64,000 nucleotides of DNA from Streptomyces sp. NRRL S-87. Lineage in GTDB: Bacteria > Actinomycetota > Actinomycetes > Streptomycetales > Streptomycetaceae. Below the pieces are notes generated by a model. It did no database searches, was not told the DNA's origin, and worked only from the letters and a program-made list of their open reading frames with translations. The position numbers were made by a program, and so were the translations under genes. The stretch covers positions 248,001-312,000 of the forward strand of contig NZ_JOGB01000003.1 in NCBI RefSeq assembly GCF_000719335.1, read 5' to 3'. Of the stretch, positions 10,083 through 18,892 are shown in pieces. The stretch's first letter is position 1; each line of letters opens with the position of its first letter.

Positions 10083-10312
10083 TCAATTGTGAACCCCGCG
10101 TGCGGCTTGGCGGGGTTGTGGGGTTCTTCCCCTCCCCGCCCCTTCCCGCAACCGTGGCTTGCGACCACGGACGCCGCTCCCCGGGGCTCCGCCCCGGTCC
10201 CGGGCCGGGCGCTGCGCGCCGGCCCTCCTGGGGCTCCGCCCCAGACCCCGCGCCTCAGAGGGTGGGCGTGAGGGGTGTGCCCCGCCTGGTGGGCGGGGCA
10301 CTGGGTGGGTGG
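10083..10312. other. Intergenic region with REP-like GGGGCTCCGCCCC palindromes
   Basis: This 230-bp gap holds two copies of the common Streptomyces palindrome ggggctccgcccc, each extended (ccggggctccgccccgg and ctggggctccgccccag), and an IR around gtggcttgcgaccac. No gene is supported. The palindromes may act as bidirectional terminators or as dispersed REP-like repeats. Confidence 0.6.
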
Positions 10313-11152
10313 TCAGTCCGAGATGAGGCCCTGGCGGAGTTGGGCCAAGGTGCGGGTCAGGAGACGGGAGACGTGCATCTGCGAGATGCCGACCTCCTCG
10401 CCGATCTGAGACTGGGTCATGTTGGCGAAGAAGCGCAGCATGATGATCTGGCGCTCGCGGGGCGGGAGTTTCGCCAGGAGCGGCTTCAGGGACTCGCGGT
10501 ACTCGACGCCCTCGAGCGCCGTGTCCTCGTACCCGAGACGGTCTGCCAGGGAGCCCTCGCCGCCGTCGTCCTCGGGCGAGGGCGAGTCGAGCGAGGAGGC
10601 GGTGTACGCGTTGCCCACGGCGAGGCCGTCGACGACCTCCTCCTCCGACACGCCGAGCGCCGCGGCCAGTTCGGTGACCGTCGGCGAGCGGTCGAGCTTC
10701 TGGGCAAGCTCGTCGCTGGCCTTGGTCAGCGCCAGTCGCAGCTCCTGGAGCCGACGCGGGACGCGGACGGACCACGAGGTGTCGCGGAAGAACCGCTTGA
10801 TCTCGCCGACGACGGTCGGCATCGCGAACGTCGGGAACTCGACGCCCCGTTCGCAGTCGAACCGGTCGATGGCCTTGATCAGCCCGATCGTGCCGACCTG
10901 GACGATGTCCTCCATGGGCTCGTTGCGGCTGCGGAAGCGGGCCGCCGCGTACCGCACGAGCGGCAGGTTCAGTTCGATCAGGGTGTCCCGGACGTACGCC
11001 CTCTCGGGGCTGTCCGCGTCGAGGGCGGCCAGCCTCGTGAACAGGGAGCGGGAGAGGGTGCGGGTGTCGATGGCTTCCGAGCGGTCGAGCACTGCAGGAG
11101 CCTCGCTCTTCACAAGCGTAAGCACCTTGGAGCTGCCCTGTTCTGCGGACAT
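10313..11152 (-). CDS. sigN: SigB-family (group 3) RNA polymerase sigma factor, SigN-like
   Basis: A 279-residue sigma factor of the SigB/SigF/SigG family. Region 2 includes [20 protein letters not shown] and [20 protein letters not shown]; region 2.4/3 includes [18 protein letters not shown] and VPRRLQELR; and region 4 ends in [20 protein letters not shown], a helix-turn-helix that reads the -35 element. The ATG at 11152 is chosen over an upstream in-frame extension because GGGGGTGG precedes it. In S. coelicolor the homologue beside sigF is sigN, a developmental sigma factor; the symbol rests on that synteny. No anti-sigma or anti-anti-sigma gene is adjacent. Confidence 0.85.
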   Translation of the reverse strand: MSAEQGSSKVLTLVKSEAPAVLDRSEAIDTRTLSRSLFTRLAALDADSPERAYVRDTLIELNLPLVRYAAARFRSRNEPMEDIVQVGTIGLIKAIDRFDCERGVEFPTFAMPTVVGEIKRFFRDTSWSVRVPRRLQELRLALTKASDELAQKLDRSPTVTELAAALGVSEEEVVDGLAVGNAYTASSLDSPSPEDDGGEGSLADRLGYEDTALEGVEYRESLKPLLAKLPPRERQIIMLRFFANMTQSQIGEEVGISQMHVSRLLTRTLAQLRQGLISD

Positions 11153-11372
11153 GCCACCCCCTTGAGGTCGCGGACGGTCGCGGTCGGCGCGCCCGTCGAG
11201 GAACGCAGCCTCCACCTGAATACCGGAGGCGGGGCCGCGGCAAACGCCGTTTCCGCAGAATGTCACATGTCGGCAACGCGCTGTAGCGCCAAGTCGACAT
11301 ATCTGCCCAGCAACAAGGGGGTATGGCCCGGTTCTGTCGGGAAACGTGCTAGTGGATCTCCACCCGTTCGAG

Positions 11373-12236
11373 TTACGCCTCGATACGGTTTGCGGATCTC
11401 AGTCGAGCGAAGCTCCGGGCGAGCAGCCGGGACACGTGCATCTGTGATACGCCCAGCTCGGCGCTGATCTGGCTCTGTGTCAGGTTGTTGTAGTAGCGCA
11501 GCAGCAGGATGCGCTGCTCGCGCTCCGGCAGTTGGACGAGCAGGTGTCGGACGAGGTCGCGGTGCTCCACGCCGACCAGGGCGGGGTCCTCGTACCCGAG
11601 GCGGTCGAGCAGCCCGGGCAGCCCGTCACCCTCCTGGGCGGCCTCCAGCGAGGTCGCGTGGTACGAGCGGCCGGCCTCGATGCAGGACAGCACCTCCTCC
11701 TCGCTGATCCGCAGCCGCTCGGCGATCTCGGGGGTGGTGGGAGTGCGCCCGTGGGCCGTGGTGAGGTCCTCGGTGGCCGCGTTGACCTGGACCCACAGCT
11801 CGTGCAGCCGGCGCGGCACGTGGACGGTGCGGACGTTGTCGCGGAAGTACCGCTTGATCTCGCCCACCACGGTCGGCATCGCGAAGGTCGGGAACTGCAC
11901 CCCGCGGTCCGGGTCGAACCGGTCGATCGCGTTGATCAGCCCGATCGTGCCGACCTGGACCACGTCCTCCATGGGCTCGTTGCGGCTGCGGAAGCGGGCC
12001 GCCGCGTACCGGACGAGGGGGAGGTTCGCCTCGATCAGGGCGCCGCGCACCCGGTTGTGCTCGGAGGTGCCGGGTGTGAGCCTCTTCAGCTCGCCGAAGA
12101 GCACCTGGGTGAGGGCCCGGGTGTCCGCCCCCCGGCTCTGGGTGCGCTCCCGCGGCGGGGGCTCGTCCTGCTGGGGTGGCACCTGGGGCTCCTGCTGGGG
12201 CGGCACCTGAGGCGCAGTACTGGCCGACACGGTCAC
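11373..12236 (-). CDS. sigF: Sporulation sigma factor SigF
   Basis: A 287-residue SigB-family sigma factor, the same length as S. coelicolor SigF as I recall. A Pro/Gln-rich N-terminus (about 1-32) precedes region 2 ([40 protein letters not shown]), region 3 ([19 protein letters not shown]) and region 4 ([20 protein letters not shown]). SigF directs late spore-maturation genes in Streptomyces. It is a close tandem paralogue of the downstream sigma gene, separated by 220 bp, so each probably has its own promoter. The position next to tadA matches the known sigF locus. Confidence 0.88.
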   Translation of the reverse strand: MTVSASTAPQVPPQQEPQVPPQQDEPPPRERTQSRGADTRALTQVLFGELKRLTPGTSEHNRVRGALIEANLPLVRYAAARFRSRNEPMEDVVQVGTIGLINAIDRFDPDRGVQFPTFAMPTVVGEIKRYFRDNVRTVHVPRRLHELWVQVNAATEDLTTAHGRTPTTPEIAERLRISEEEVLSCIEAGRSYHATSLEAAQEGDGLPGLLDRLGYEDPALVGVEHRDLVRHLLVQLPEREQRILLLRYYNNLTQSQISAELGVSQMHVSRLLARSFARLRSANRIEA

Positions 12237-12375
12237 GCCACCCCTTCATTGTCCACTCAACGATCAAAAGCGGTCATAGCATCACAAGAGATGCGCACTG
12301 TGTGCAAGCACCGTATATCGCCGTGTTGAGGGCAAGTTGGACAGCGCGGGCGTTCGGGTCGGGGGTGCCGGAACG

Positions 12376-12412
12376 CATCCGGCCCCCCACCCGTCGGATG
12401 GGGGGCCGGATG
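12376..12412. terminator. Strong hairpin terminator (14-bp perfect stem)
   Basis: CATCCGGCCCCCCA (12376-12389) pairs perfectly with TGGGGGGCCGGATG (12399-12412) around a 9-nt loop. It lies just downstream of the small membrane protein gene on the minus strand. There is no T-tract, as is usual in Streptomyces. Confidence 0.8.
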
Positions 12413-12439
12413 TCCGGCGAACCGCTTCGGCGTACGGGG

Positions 12440-12601
12440 TCAGCGCACCAGTTCTGTCATGAACTCACCGATTCCGTGGGCGGCGTCCGAGATCCCCTGG
12501 AAGCCGATCAGGACGATGTCGGCAGACTTGGTCGGCTGGGTGATGATCGTGTACAGGACAAAAATGAGCAGGGCCCCCGAAATGACCTTCTTCGTGTCCA
12601 C
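12440..12601 (-). CDS. Small (53-residue) membrane protein
   Basis: A short gene that length cut-offs can miss. It starts with GTG at 12601, preceded by GGGGAGG at about 10 nt, and ends at a TGA just before a strong terminator hairpin. The protein reads VDTKKVISGALLIFVLYTII at its start, which is one membrane helix, followed by TQPTKSADIVLIGFQGISDA and an amphipathic tail ending FMTELVR. A correct ribosome-binding site, the codon bias and an own terminator support it as real. The function is unknown; the tail could associate with the membrane surface. It precedes sigF on the same strand but is separated from it by the terminator. Confidence 0.75.
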   Translation of the reverse strand: MDTKKVISGALLIFVLYTIITQPTKSADIVLIGFQGISDAAHGIGEFMTELVR

Positions 12602-13075
12602 GGTCGAATCGGCCTCCCCTGCCGCGCCCTGCGAAGTCGCGTGAGTCTATCGGGTCGGGCGGATGCCCTGACCAGACCTTTAGGGACCAACGACCCGGGG
12701 ATCCGGGTCCTTCGACGCTGCACCCGCGGGAGTGACCGGAGCAGGATGGTTGACGAGCCCACCGGTTCTGGCAGGAAACCGGTGGGTGTGGGACAGGGCC
12801 TCACTGCGGGGTCCGGGCCGCGCGCTTCCCCCTGACCGCGGCCCGGACTTGCAGGTTCCGTCCATGTCGGGGGAAGCGGCCCGTCCCCCCGGCGCCGCTT
12901 CCCCCGTCCTTCGCGTGCGGACGAGGCCCCGACCCCTGCGGTCGGGGCCTCGTCGTGCGTACGGCGCCCTCGTGCACCGCGGCGGCGTCGCGGGCACGTG
13001 CAGGCGCGTGCGGAGGGCGTGGAGGGCGCGTGGAGGGCCGTGGGGGGCTTGTGGAGGGGGCGGGGCGGTGCGGCG
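12602..13075. other. Long non-coding gap before the secreted-protein gene
   Basis: Apart from the upstream region of the small membrane protein gene and the hairpin at 12920-12954, I find no supported gene here. Open frames on both strands look like GC-driven shadows without signal peptides, domains or ribosome-binding sites. Confidence 0.6.
12920..12954. terminator. Strong hairpin terminator (15-bp perfect stem)
   Basis: GACGAGGCCCCGACC (12920-12934) pairs perfectly with GGTCGGGGCCTCGTC (12940-12954) around a 5-nt loop. It is downstream of the secreted-protein gene on the minus strand. Confidence 0.8.
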
Positions 13076-13360
13076 CTATCCGACGGCGCCGAGCAGTCCC
13101 AGGACCGGCTCGGCGGGCGCCAGTACCTGCTGGGCCCCGTCCATGACCTGCATCGCCTGGTTGAGCTGGTTCAGCTCGTTCAGGTGTCCGCCGATCTCCT
13201 GGACCGAGGGCTGGGCGGCCGCCGGCATGTCCGGGGTCGCGGCCGCGGTCGGCAGGTCCGGCAGGAGGGGCAGCGGCGCGGCGGAGGCGGCGGGGGCGGC
13301 GAGGCCGGCGGCCGCACCGGCGAGGGCGACGGCGGCGAGCAGGCGCTGGGTCTTGGTCAT
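13076..13360 (-). CDS. Small secreted protein, Ala/Pro rich
   Basis: A 94-residue exported protein. A Sec signal peptide (MTKTQRLLAAVALAGAAAGL) ends at a typical AxA site (APAASA, about residue 27). The mature part is a Pro/Ala segment (PLPLLPDLPTAAATPDMPAA) and then an amphipathic helix rich in Asn, Gln and Leu (IGGHLNELNQLNQAMQVMDG). There is no Cys and no sorting signal. I do not recognise the family; small secreted helical proteins like this are common in Streptomyces and often developmentally expressed. It is next to tRNA-Ser and sigF-region genes, but a terminator on each side suggests a single-gene unit. Confidence 0.8.
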   Translation of the reverse strand: MTKTQRLLAAVALAGAAAGLAAPAASAAPLPLLPDLPTAAATPDMPAAAQPSVQEIGGHLNELNQLNQAMQVMDGAQQVLAPAEPVLGLLGAVG

Positions 13361-13398
13361 ACCGTGTCAACGCGGGTGCCCCGGCAACGGAAACGCAC

Positions 13399-13430
13399 GA
13401 GAGCCCCGATTCTTCCGAACCGGGGCTCTC
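13399..13430 (-). terminator. Terminator after tRNA-Ser(CGA)
   Basis: GAGAGCCCCG (13399-13408) pairs with CGGGGCTCTC (13421-13430). It lies 10 nt beyond the 3' end of the minus-strand tRNA gene. Confidence 0.75.
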
Positions 13431-13439
13431 GTTCCAGAG

Positions 13440-13524
13440 CGGTGGTGGAGGGATTTGAACCCCCGATGGGTTGCCCCATACTCGCTTTCGAGGCGAGCTC
13501 CTTCGGCCACTCGGACACACCACC
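13440..13524 (-). tRNA. tRNA-Ser (anticodon CGA)
   Basis: On the minus strand the acceptor stem GGTGGTG pairs with CACCACC at the 3' end. The TΨC loop reads GGTTCAAATCC, the anticodon loop carries CGA (stem GCTCGC/GCGAGT region), and a long variable arm marks a class II serine tRNA. No CCA is encoded. Confidence 0.93.
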
Positions 13525-13639
13525 GAGAGAGATCCTAGCCCACGGTGGGGAGTGGTTTGCAAATCCGCCCCGAGTGGCCCTCCTCACGGTGGTCCCGCGG
13601 CCGCCCGGGCGACCGTCCGCGCAGGCCCTCGAAGGGCCG

Positions 13640-14149
13640 TCAGCGGTCGCGGAAGAAGGCCGTCAGCTGGGCCGAGCACTCGTCCCCGAGCACTCCGGCG
13701 ATCACCTCGGGCCGGTGGTTGAGCCGCCGGTCGCGGACGAGGTCCCACAGCGAGCCGGCCGCGCCCGCCTTCTCGTCCACCGCCCCGTAGACCACGCGCG
13801 CCACCCGGGACTGGACGATCGCCCCGGCGCACATCACGCACGGCTCCAGGGTCACCACGAGGGTGCACCCGGGCAGCCGCCACTCGCCGAGCTCCGCGGC
13901 CCCCCGCCGGAGCGCCAGGACCTCGGCGTGCGCGGTCGGGTCGGCCGTCGCCTCGCGCTCGTTGTGCCCCGTCGCCAGGACGGAGCCGTCGGGCGCGAGG
14001 AGGACGGCACCGACCGGCACGTCGCCGGCCCGCGCCGCCGCCACGGCCTCGTCCATCGCCCGGCGCATCGCGCCGTGCCAGGGGTCGCGGACCGGATCGG
14101 CCTGCGCCGTTCCGGTCCGCGGCGGACCGGGCCGTTCCTCGGTGCTCAC
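13640..14149 (-). CDS. tadA: tRNA-specific adenosine deaminase
   Basis: A 169-residue zinc deaminase that converts A34 to inosine in tRNA-Arg(ACG), which is essential for reading CGN codons. The catalytic HAE motif is His74-Ala-Glu76 (TAHAEVLAL), and the zinc ligands Cys104 and Cys107 are in [20 protein letters not shown]. The GTG start overlaps the stop of the upstream gene (TAGTG), which encodes the usual actinobacterial partner protein, so the two are co-translated. An N-terminal extension of about 22 residues precedes the deaminase fold. Confidence 0.95.
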   Translation of the reverse strand: MSTEERPGPPRTGTAQADPVRDPWHGAMRRAMDEAVAAARAGDVPVGAVLLAPDGSVLATGHNEREATADPTAHAEVLALRRGAAELGEWRLPGCTLVVTLEPCVMCAGAIVQSRVARVVYGAVDEKAGAAGSLWDLVRDRRLNHRPEVIAGVLGDECSAQLTAFFRDR

Positions 14150-14700
14150 TAGCGGACGGTCTCCAGTACCTCGGAGGCGCCCAGCGCGTCCGCGATCTCG
14201 GCGAGGGCGTCCTCGGTCAGGGAGAGCAGCTCCTTCTGGGACATGCCGAGGTCGGCGAGGATGTGCAGGTCCCCGATCGGCCCGGCCGGGACGGCCTCCT
14301 CGGAGGTCTCCCCGCCCTCGTCCCCGTCCTCGTCGAACCCGGCGGCGGCCGCGGGCTCGCCGTCCTCCGTGCCGTCGAGGTCGGTGAAGTCGTCGAGGTC
14401 GTCGTCGGAACCCGGGTCGCGGCCGAGCAGTTCGTCGGTCAGCAGGATCTCCCCGTACGAACTCCGGGCCGCGGCGGCCGCGTCCGACACGTAGATGCGG
14501 GGGTCGTCCTCGCCGTCGAGGCGGACGAGGGCGAACCAGGAGTCCTCCTGCTCGATGAAGACGAGGACGGTCTCCTCGTCGTCGGCCGAGGCTTCACGGG
14601 CCAGTTCAGTCAGATCGGACAGCGTCTCGACGTCGTCGAGATCCGTGTCGCTCGCTTCCCACCCGTCTTCGGTGCGCGCGAGCAGTGCGGCGAAGTACAC
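14149..14700 (-). CDS. tRNA adenosine deaminase-associated protein
   Basis: A 183-residue acidic protein found next to tadA throughout Streptomyces. It begins [20 protein letters not shown] and has an extremely Asp/Glu-rich middle ([20 protein letters not shown]) and a C-terminal helical part ([20 protein letters not shown]). I choose the GTG at 14700 because GGGAGAG sits directly upstream; an in-frame ATG at 14721 would add seven residues but has no good ribosome-binding site. The name reflects gene neighbourhood and translational coupling; no biochemical role is established to my knowledge. Confidence 0.85.
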   Translation of the reverse strand: MYFAALLARTEDGWEASDTDLDDVETLSDLTELAREASADDEETVLVFIEQEDSWFALVRLDGEDDPRIYVSDAAAAARSSYGEILLTDELLGRDPGSDDDLDDFTDLDGTEDGEPAAAAGFDEDGDEGGETSEEAVPAGPIGDLHILADLGMSQKELLSLTEDALAEIADALGASEVLETVR

Positions 14701-14721
14701 CGTGACTCTCCCACTGGTCAT

Positions 14722-15136
14722 AGGCGTGCCGGTTGGGGGTCCCCCCGGCCGGAGGTCGGGCGAGGTGGAACGGCCGTCATGCCGTTCCGTGCCCCGCCCA
14801 ATCGGCATCGTGGCAGAAACGGCGGCGTTGCGAGAGGTCTTCCGTGCTTGCGCCGCGTGGCGCCGCGCCGGTCTTCGGCCGGGTCAGGGCAGGTGGGGCC
14901 CGGTCCGGGGGCCCGGCGAGCGGCTCCGAACACCGTGCGAAATCCTTTCCGCGGCCCGCCACGGCGGGATCGGCGGGGGGACCGGCAAGGAGGTCGACAA
15001 GGGGGTCGGCAAGGGGATCGCCGGCGGATCGGCGGGGCGGATCCGGACGGCCCGGCGCACGCCACGGGGCGCGGCGCGCGGTCCCCGGTGCCGGGGGACG
15101 TCGCCGTCGTCGGGTCCGGGAGCCCACGGTCGTGTC
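14722..15136. other. Non-coding gap of about 415 bp
   Basis: This GC-rich stretch separates two minus-strand genes. It contains G-rich quasi-repeats (ggcaaggaggtcgacaag and variants near 14985-15025) but no reading frame with a credible start or domain. It should contain the promoter of the tadA-associated gene. Confidence 0.55.
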
Positions 15137-15340
15137 CTAGAACCAGCGGAACGTACGCATGCGCATCTGCTGGCGCATCCGGGCCGCGCGGGCCCGCCGC
15201 GGCTGGACGCGGTCGCGCAGCTCGCGGGCCTCGTGGAGCTCGCGGAGAAACTGGGCGCGCCGCTGTCTGCGCTGAGCCGCCGTCTCCTCGGGACCCGCGT
15301 CCGTCCGGTCCGTCGCTTCCCTCTGCTTCTGGTCGGGCAT
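15137..15340 (-). CDS. Small basic conserved protein
   Basis: A 67-residue highly basic protein (about 20 Arg). It starts [20 protein letters not shown] and ends [17 protein letters not shown], with a helical Arg/Glu-rich middle ([20 protein letters not shown]). The ATG at 15340 has GGGGTGG upstream. No membrane helix, signal peptide or known domain is visible; the composition suggests a nucleic-acid or ribosome contact, which is only a guess. It is divergent from upp, with 140 bp between the starts. Homologues beside upp are, as I recall, present in other streptomycetes. Confidence 0.75.
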   Translation of the reverse strand: MPDQKQREATDRTDAGPEETAAQRRQRRAQFLRELHEARELRDRVQPRRARAARMRQQMRMRTFRWF

Positions 15341-15467
15341 CGGCACCACCCCGGGCTGGTTCCGTCGTCCTCCGTCGCGTCGCGAGGGAGACCCCCCGCT
15401 CCCACCTTCCCCCGGACAGGCCCTTTGACGCCAGTGCCGGACAGCACTCGGCAGGGCCCGGCCCGGT

Positions 15468-15473
15468 TACTGT
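15468..15473 (+). promoter_or_regulatory. upp -10 box (leaderless transcript likely)
   Basis: TACTGT ends 7 nt before the upp ATG, and no ribosome-binding site fits between them. Confidence 0.55.
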
Positions 15474-15480
15474 TGGGTCC

Positions 15481-16116
15481 ATGCGGATCCACGTCGTCGA
15501 CCACCCGCTGGTGGCGCACAAACTCACCACGCTGCGCGACAAGCGCACCGACTCCCCGACCTTCCGGCGGCTCGCCGACGAACTGGTCACCCTCCTCGCG
15601 TACGAGGCCACGCGGGACGTGCGCACCGAGCAGGCCGACATCGAGACCCCGGTCGCCCCGACCACGGGCGTGAAGATGTCGTACCCGCGTCCGCTGGTCG
15701 TACCGATCCTGCGGGCGGGCCTGGGCATGCTCGACGGCATGGTGCGGCTGCTGCCGACCGCCGAGGTCGGCTTCATGGGCATGGTCCGCAACGAGGAGAC
15801 CCTGGAGGCCTCCACGTACGCGACCCGGATGCCCGAGGACCTCTCCGGCCGCCAGGTGTACGTGGTGGACCCGATGCTGGCCACCGGCGGCACGCTCGTC
15901 GCGGCGATCCAGGAGCTGATCAAGCGCGGGGCGGACGACGTCACGGCCGTCGTGCTGCTGGCCGCTCCGGAGGGCATCGAGGTCATGGAGCGCGACCTGG
16001 CCGGCCAGCCGGTGACGGTCGTGACGGCGTCGATCGACGAGCGCCTCAACGAGCACGGCTACATCGTGCCGGGCCTGGGTGACGCCGGCGACCGCATGTA
16101 CGGCGCGGCCGAGTAG
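15481..16116 (+). CDS. upp: Uracil phosphoribosyltransferase
   Basis: A 211-residue cytosolic pyrimidine-salvage enzyme that makes UMP from uracil and PRPP. The PRPP loop is [10 protein letters not shown] (from Asp130), the uracil-binding segment near the C-terminus is [12 protein letters not shown], and [16 protein letters not shown] is also diagnostic. The length is that of the family. The ATG follows a -10 hexamer by 7 nt, so translation probably starts on a leaderless mRNA. It is convergent with the LytR_C gene, with only four bases between the stops. Confidence 0.97.
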   Translation: MRIHVVDHPLVAHKLTTLRDKRTDSPTFRRLADELVTLLAYEATRDVRTEQADIETPVAPTTGVKMSYPRPLVVPILRAGLGMLDGMVRLLPTAEVGFMGMVRNEETLEASTYATRMPEDLSGRQVYVVDPMLATGGTLVAAIQELIKRGADDVTAVVLLAAPEGIEVMERDLAGQPVTVVTASIDERLNEHGYIVPGLGDAGDRMYGAAE

Positions 16117-16120
16117 CGCC

Positions 16121-16759
16121 TCAGCACTTCGAGGAGGGCGCGGGAGCGGGGTGGGCCAGTGCGGCCAGCACCTTGTCCGCGTCCTCCTTCTTGCTGAGCT
16201 CCTTGAAGGCCGTGCCCAGGATCAGGTCGACGTCCGCGGTCGCGCGGGCGTCGTTCTGCTGTGTGGCACCCGTCAGCTGGGCGCCGAGCACGGAGTAGGC
16301 CGCCTTGTCGGTCTTGGGCGAGCCGAGCAGTATCCCGGTGCCGGCGACCTTCTTGTCGAAGGTGGCGGGGGCGTTGCCGACCTTGCCGACCTTGAAGCCG
16401 CGTTTGCGGAGTTCGTCGCCGACCGACTTGGCCAGACCGCTGCGCGGGGTGGCGTTGTAGACGTTGACCGTGATCTGGGCCGGTTTCGGCAGCGCGACGG
16501 CCGGTGCCGCGGAGGCGGCCGCCGTACGGGCCCGGGTCGTGCCGGTGCAGTCCTTGCCGTGGCCCGCGGCGGTCTTCTTGTCGCCGCCCCGGAACACGTC
16601 GATGAGCTGCAGGGTCCCGTATCCGAGCAGGCCGAGGGCCACGATCGAACCGAGGATCGCGAGCACGACCCGGCGGCGTCGGGGGCGGCGCATGCGGGGG
16701 TAAGCGGTACCCGTGACGCGGTACTTTCCGCCCATGCCAGGGGGAGTGAGCATGCTCAT
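16121..16759 (-). CDS. LytR C-terminal (LytR_C) domain membrane protein
   Basis: A 212-residue type II membrane protein. A basic cytoplasmic N-terminus (PRMRRPRRRR) precedes one membrane helix (about 31-52, VVLAILGSIVALGLLGYGTL). The extracytoplasmic part is a LytR_C domain (about 92-200) with the family signature ITVNVYNATPRSGLAKSVGD and LRKRGFKVGKVGNAP. These domains accompany cell-envelope enzymes, but their role is not settled. The ATG at 16759 is preferred although it lacks a ribosome-binding site, because TACGCT ends 6 nt upstream and so points to a leaderless start. Confidence 0.88.
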   Translation of the reverse strand: MSMLTPPGMGGKYRVTGTAYPRMRRPRRRRVVLAILGSIVALGLLGYGTLQLIDVFRGGDKKTAAGHGKDCTGTTRARTAAASAAPAVALPKPAQITVNVYNATPRSGLAKSVGDELRKRGFKVGKVGNAPATFDKKVAGTGILLGSPKTDKAAYSVLGAQLTGATQQNDARATADVDLILGTAFKELSKKEDADKVLAALAHPAPAPSSKC

Positions 16760-16765
16760 GGGCGC

Positions 16766-16771
16766 AGCGTA
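16766..16771 (-). promoter_or_regulatory. -10 box of the LytR_C gene (leaderless)
   Basis: On the minus strand TACGCT lies 6 nt before the ATG at 16759; transcription would start at the ATG. Confidence 0.55.
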
Positions 16772-16863
16772 GTGCGACCTGGTGACGATGCCTACTAAAT
16801 GATCTATGAATAGCCCACGGGAGACCCGAAAGGCGCAACCCGCGCCTTTCGGGCGGCGGGAAC

Positions 16864-17160
16864 TCAGCCCAGTTCGAGCACGCGGGCGTGCAGCACCTGG
16901 CGCTGCTGGAGGGCCGCGCGCACCGCTCGGTGCAGCCCGTCCTCCAGATAGAGATCGCCCTGCCACTTCACGACGTGCGCGAAGAGGTCGCCGTAGAACG
17001 TCGAGTCCTCGGCGAGGAGCGTCTCGAGGTCCAGCTGGCCCTTGGTGGTGACGAGCTGGTCGAGGCGGACCGGGCGCGGCGCGACGTCCGCCCACTGCCG
17101 GGTGCTTTCCCGGCCGTGGTCGGGGTACGGCCGCCCGTTTCCGATGCGCTTGAAGATCAC
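16864..17160 (-). CDS. Conserved small protein of unknown function
   Basis: A 98-residue protein starting MIFKRIGNGRPYPDHGREST. It has a conserved-looking core (VRLDQLVTTKGQLDLETLLA and FYGDLFAHVVKWQGDLYLED) and a helical C-terminus (LHRAVRAALQQRQVLHARVL). The LEDGLHRAVRAALQ segment looks like a helix that could recognise a partner. I recall near-identical Streptomyces proteins annotated as VapB-type antitoxins, but no ribbon-helix-helix motif is obvious and no toxin gene is adjacent, so I do not adopt that name. It is divergent from the HerA-like gene. Confidence 0.8.
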   Translation of the reverse strand: MIFKRIGNGRPYPDHGRESTRQWADVAPRPVRLDQLVTTKGQLDLETLLAEDSTFYGDLFAHVVKWQGDLYLEDGLHRAVRAALQQRQVLHARVLELG

Positions 17161-17248
17161 ACGGAAAGCCTACCGGGCCGGTGCCCGCGGGCGCAGCCTC
17201 GGGACGGCGGTGCGAAAGTGGCAAATGCCGCCAATTAGGGAGTGATCT

Positions 17249-18880
17249 ATGTCGGACAGCACCCCGGAAAGCACCCCCTCGGGCGGTGCGGGCCCGGCTG
17301 CGGAGATCGCCGCCGGTTACGCGTTCGACGGGCCCGCGCTCGAGCTCGGCGCCCTGCTCTGGGGCGGTTCCTGCCTCCCGGAGCACCGGATCCGCATCCC
17401 CCTCGCGATGCTCAACCGGCACGGTCTGGTCGCGGGCGCGACCGGTACCGGCAAGACCAAGACCCTCCAGCTGATCGCCGAGCAGTTGTCCGCCCAGGGC
17501 GTACCGGTCTTCCTCGCCGACATCAAGGGCGACGTCTCGGGCGTCTCGGCGCCCGGTGCCCCGAACGACCGGATCGCGGCGCGGGCCGCCGAGGTGGGCC
17601 AGGAATGGCGGCCGGCGGGGTGCCCCGCCGAGTTCTACGCGCTGGGCGGCGTCGGGTCCGGTATCCCCGTCAGGGCGAGCGTGACGAGCTTCGGCCCGGT
17701 GCTGCTCTCGAAGGTCCTCCAGTTGAACCAGACGCAGGAGCAGTCCCTCGGGCTGGTCTTCCACTACGCCGACGCCAAGGGCCTGGAGCTGGTCGACCTC
17801 AAGGACCTGCGGGCCGTGGTGGCCTTCCTCGTCTCCGACCGGGGGAAGGCGGAGCTCAAGGGCATCGGCGGCCTGTCGACGGTGACCGCCGGCGTCATCC
17901 TGCGGGCCCTGACCGCCTTCGAGCAGGAGGGGGCGGCCGAGTTCTTCGGGGAGCCCGAGTTCGACACCGGCGAGCTGCTGCGGACCGCGCCCGACGGGCG
18001 GGGCCTGGTCTCCGTACTGGAGCTGCCGGCCGTGCAGGACCGGCCGCAGCTCTTCTCCACCTTCCTGATGTGGCTGCTGGCGGACCTGTTCCACGACCTG
18101 CCGGAGGTCGGCGACGTCGACAGGCCGAAGCTGGTCTTCTTCTTCGACGAGGCGCACCTCCTCTTCGACGGCGCGTCCAAGGCGTTCCTGCAGTCGATCG
18201 TCCAGACGGTGCGGCTCATCCGCTCCAAGGGCGTCGGGATCTTCTTCGTCACCCAGACCCCCAAGGACGTCCCGGGGGACGTGCTCGCGCAGCTCGGCAA
18301 CCGGGTGCAGCACGCCCTGCGCGCCTTCACCCCCGACGACGCCAAGGCGCTCAGGGCCACCGTCCGGACCTTCCCCGTCTCCGCGTACGACCTGGAGGAG
18401 GTGCTCACCGGGCTCGGCACCGGCGAGGCCGTGGTCACCGTGCTCAGCGAGAAGGGCGCCCCGACGCCGGTGGCGGCCACCCGGCTGGGCGCGCCGCGGT
18501 CCCTGATGGGGCCCGTCGACCCCGCGGCCCTGGACCGGGCGGTCAAGGGCTCCCCGTCGTACGCGCGGTACGCCGAGGCCGTGGACCGCGAGTCGGCGTA
18601 CGAGAAGATCAGCGCCGAACAGGCGGCGGCCGAGGCGGCGGCCCTGGCGGCGGCGCAGGCCGCGGAGGCGGAGAAGCAGGCGGCGCGCGCCGGGAAAGAG
18701 GCGGCGCGCGCCGGGAAGCGGGCGGGGCCGGCCGCGCGGAGCACGCCCGAGGAGCCGCCGTCGGTGGTCGAGCAGGTGGTGCGCAGCGGGATCTTCACGT
18801 CGCTGGCCCGGTCGGTCGGGACGCAGCTCGGCCGGGAGATCTCCCGCTCGATCTTCGGGACGGCCCGCCGGCGGCGGTGA
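17249..18880 (+). CDS. HerA-like ATPase (DUF853 family)
   Basis: A 543-residue P-loop ATPase of the HerA/FtsK superfamily annotated as helicase HerA-like. The Walker A GATGTGKT ends at Thr70, and the Walker B is LVFFFDEAH with Asp300/Glu301. The conserved KGDVSG and FVTQTPKDVP segments are also present, the latter being the sensor region. The C-terminal 100 residues are an Ala/Glu/Lys-rich coiled-coil-like linker (AEAAALAAAQAAEAEKQAAR) and a short end that includes VVRSGIFTSLARSVGTQLGR. HerA proteins pump DNA with NurA nuclease in archaea; the bacterial DUF853 role is unknown, and no nurA is nearby. GGAG precedes the ATG. Confidence 0.88.
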   Translation: MSDSTPESTPSGGAGPAAEIAAGYAFDGPALELGALLWGGSCLPEHRIRIPLAMLNRHGLVAGATGTGKTKTLQLIAEQLSAQGVPVFLADIKGDVSGVSAPGAPNDRIAARAAEVGQEWRPAGCPAEFYALGGVGSGIPVRASVTSFGPVLLSKVLQLNQTQEQSLGLVFHYADAKGLELVDLKDLRAVVAFLVSDRGKAELKGIGGLSTVTAGVILRALTAFEQEGAAEFFGEPEFDTGELLRTAPDGRGLVSVLELPAVQDRPQLFSTFLMWLLADLFHDLPEVGDVDRPKLVFFFDEAHLLFDGASKAFLQSIVQTVRLIRSKGVGIFFVTQTPKDVPGDVLAQLGNRVQHALRAFTPDDAKALRATVRTFPVSAYDLEEVLTGLGTGEAVVTVLSEKGAPTPVAATRLGAPRSLMGPVDPAALDRAVKGSPSYARYAEAVDRESAYEKISAEQAAAEAAALAAAQAAEAEKQAARAGKEAARAGKRAGPAARSTPEEPPSVVEQVVRSGIFTSLARSVGTQLGREISRSIFGTARRRR

Positions 18881-18892
18881 CGGGGTCCGGCG

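Noticed and set aside
13440..13524. Serine tRNA(CGA) as an island attachment site
   Set aside because: Conserved core genes lie on both sides (sigF side and tadA side) and there is no foreign segment.
16864..17160. VapB-type antitoxin
   Set aside because: No ribbon-helix-helix motif is visible and no toxin gene adjoins it, so I left it as a protein of unknown function.
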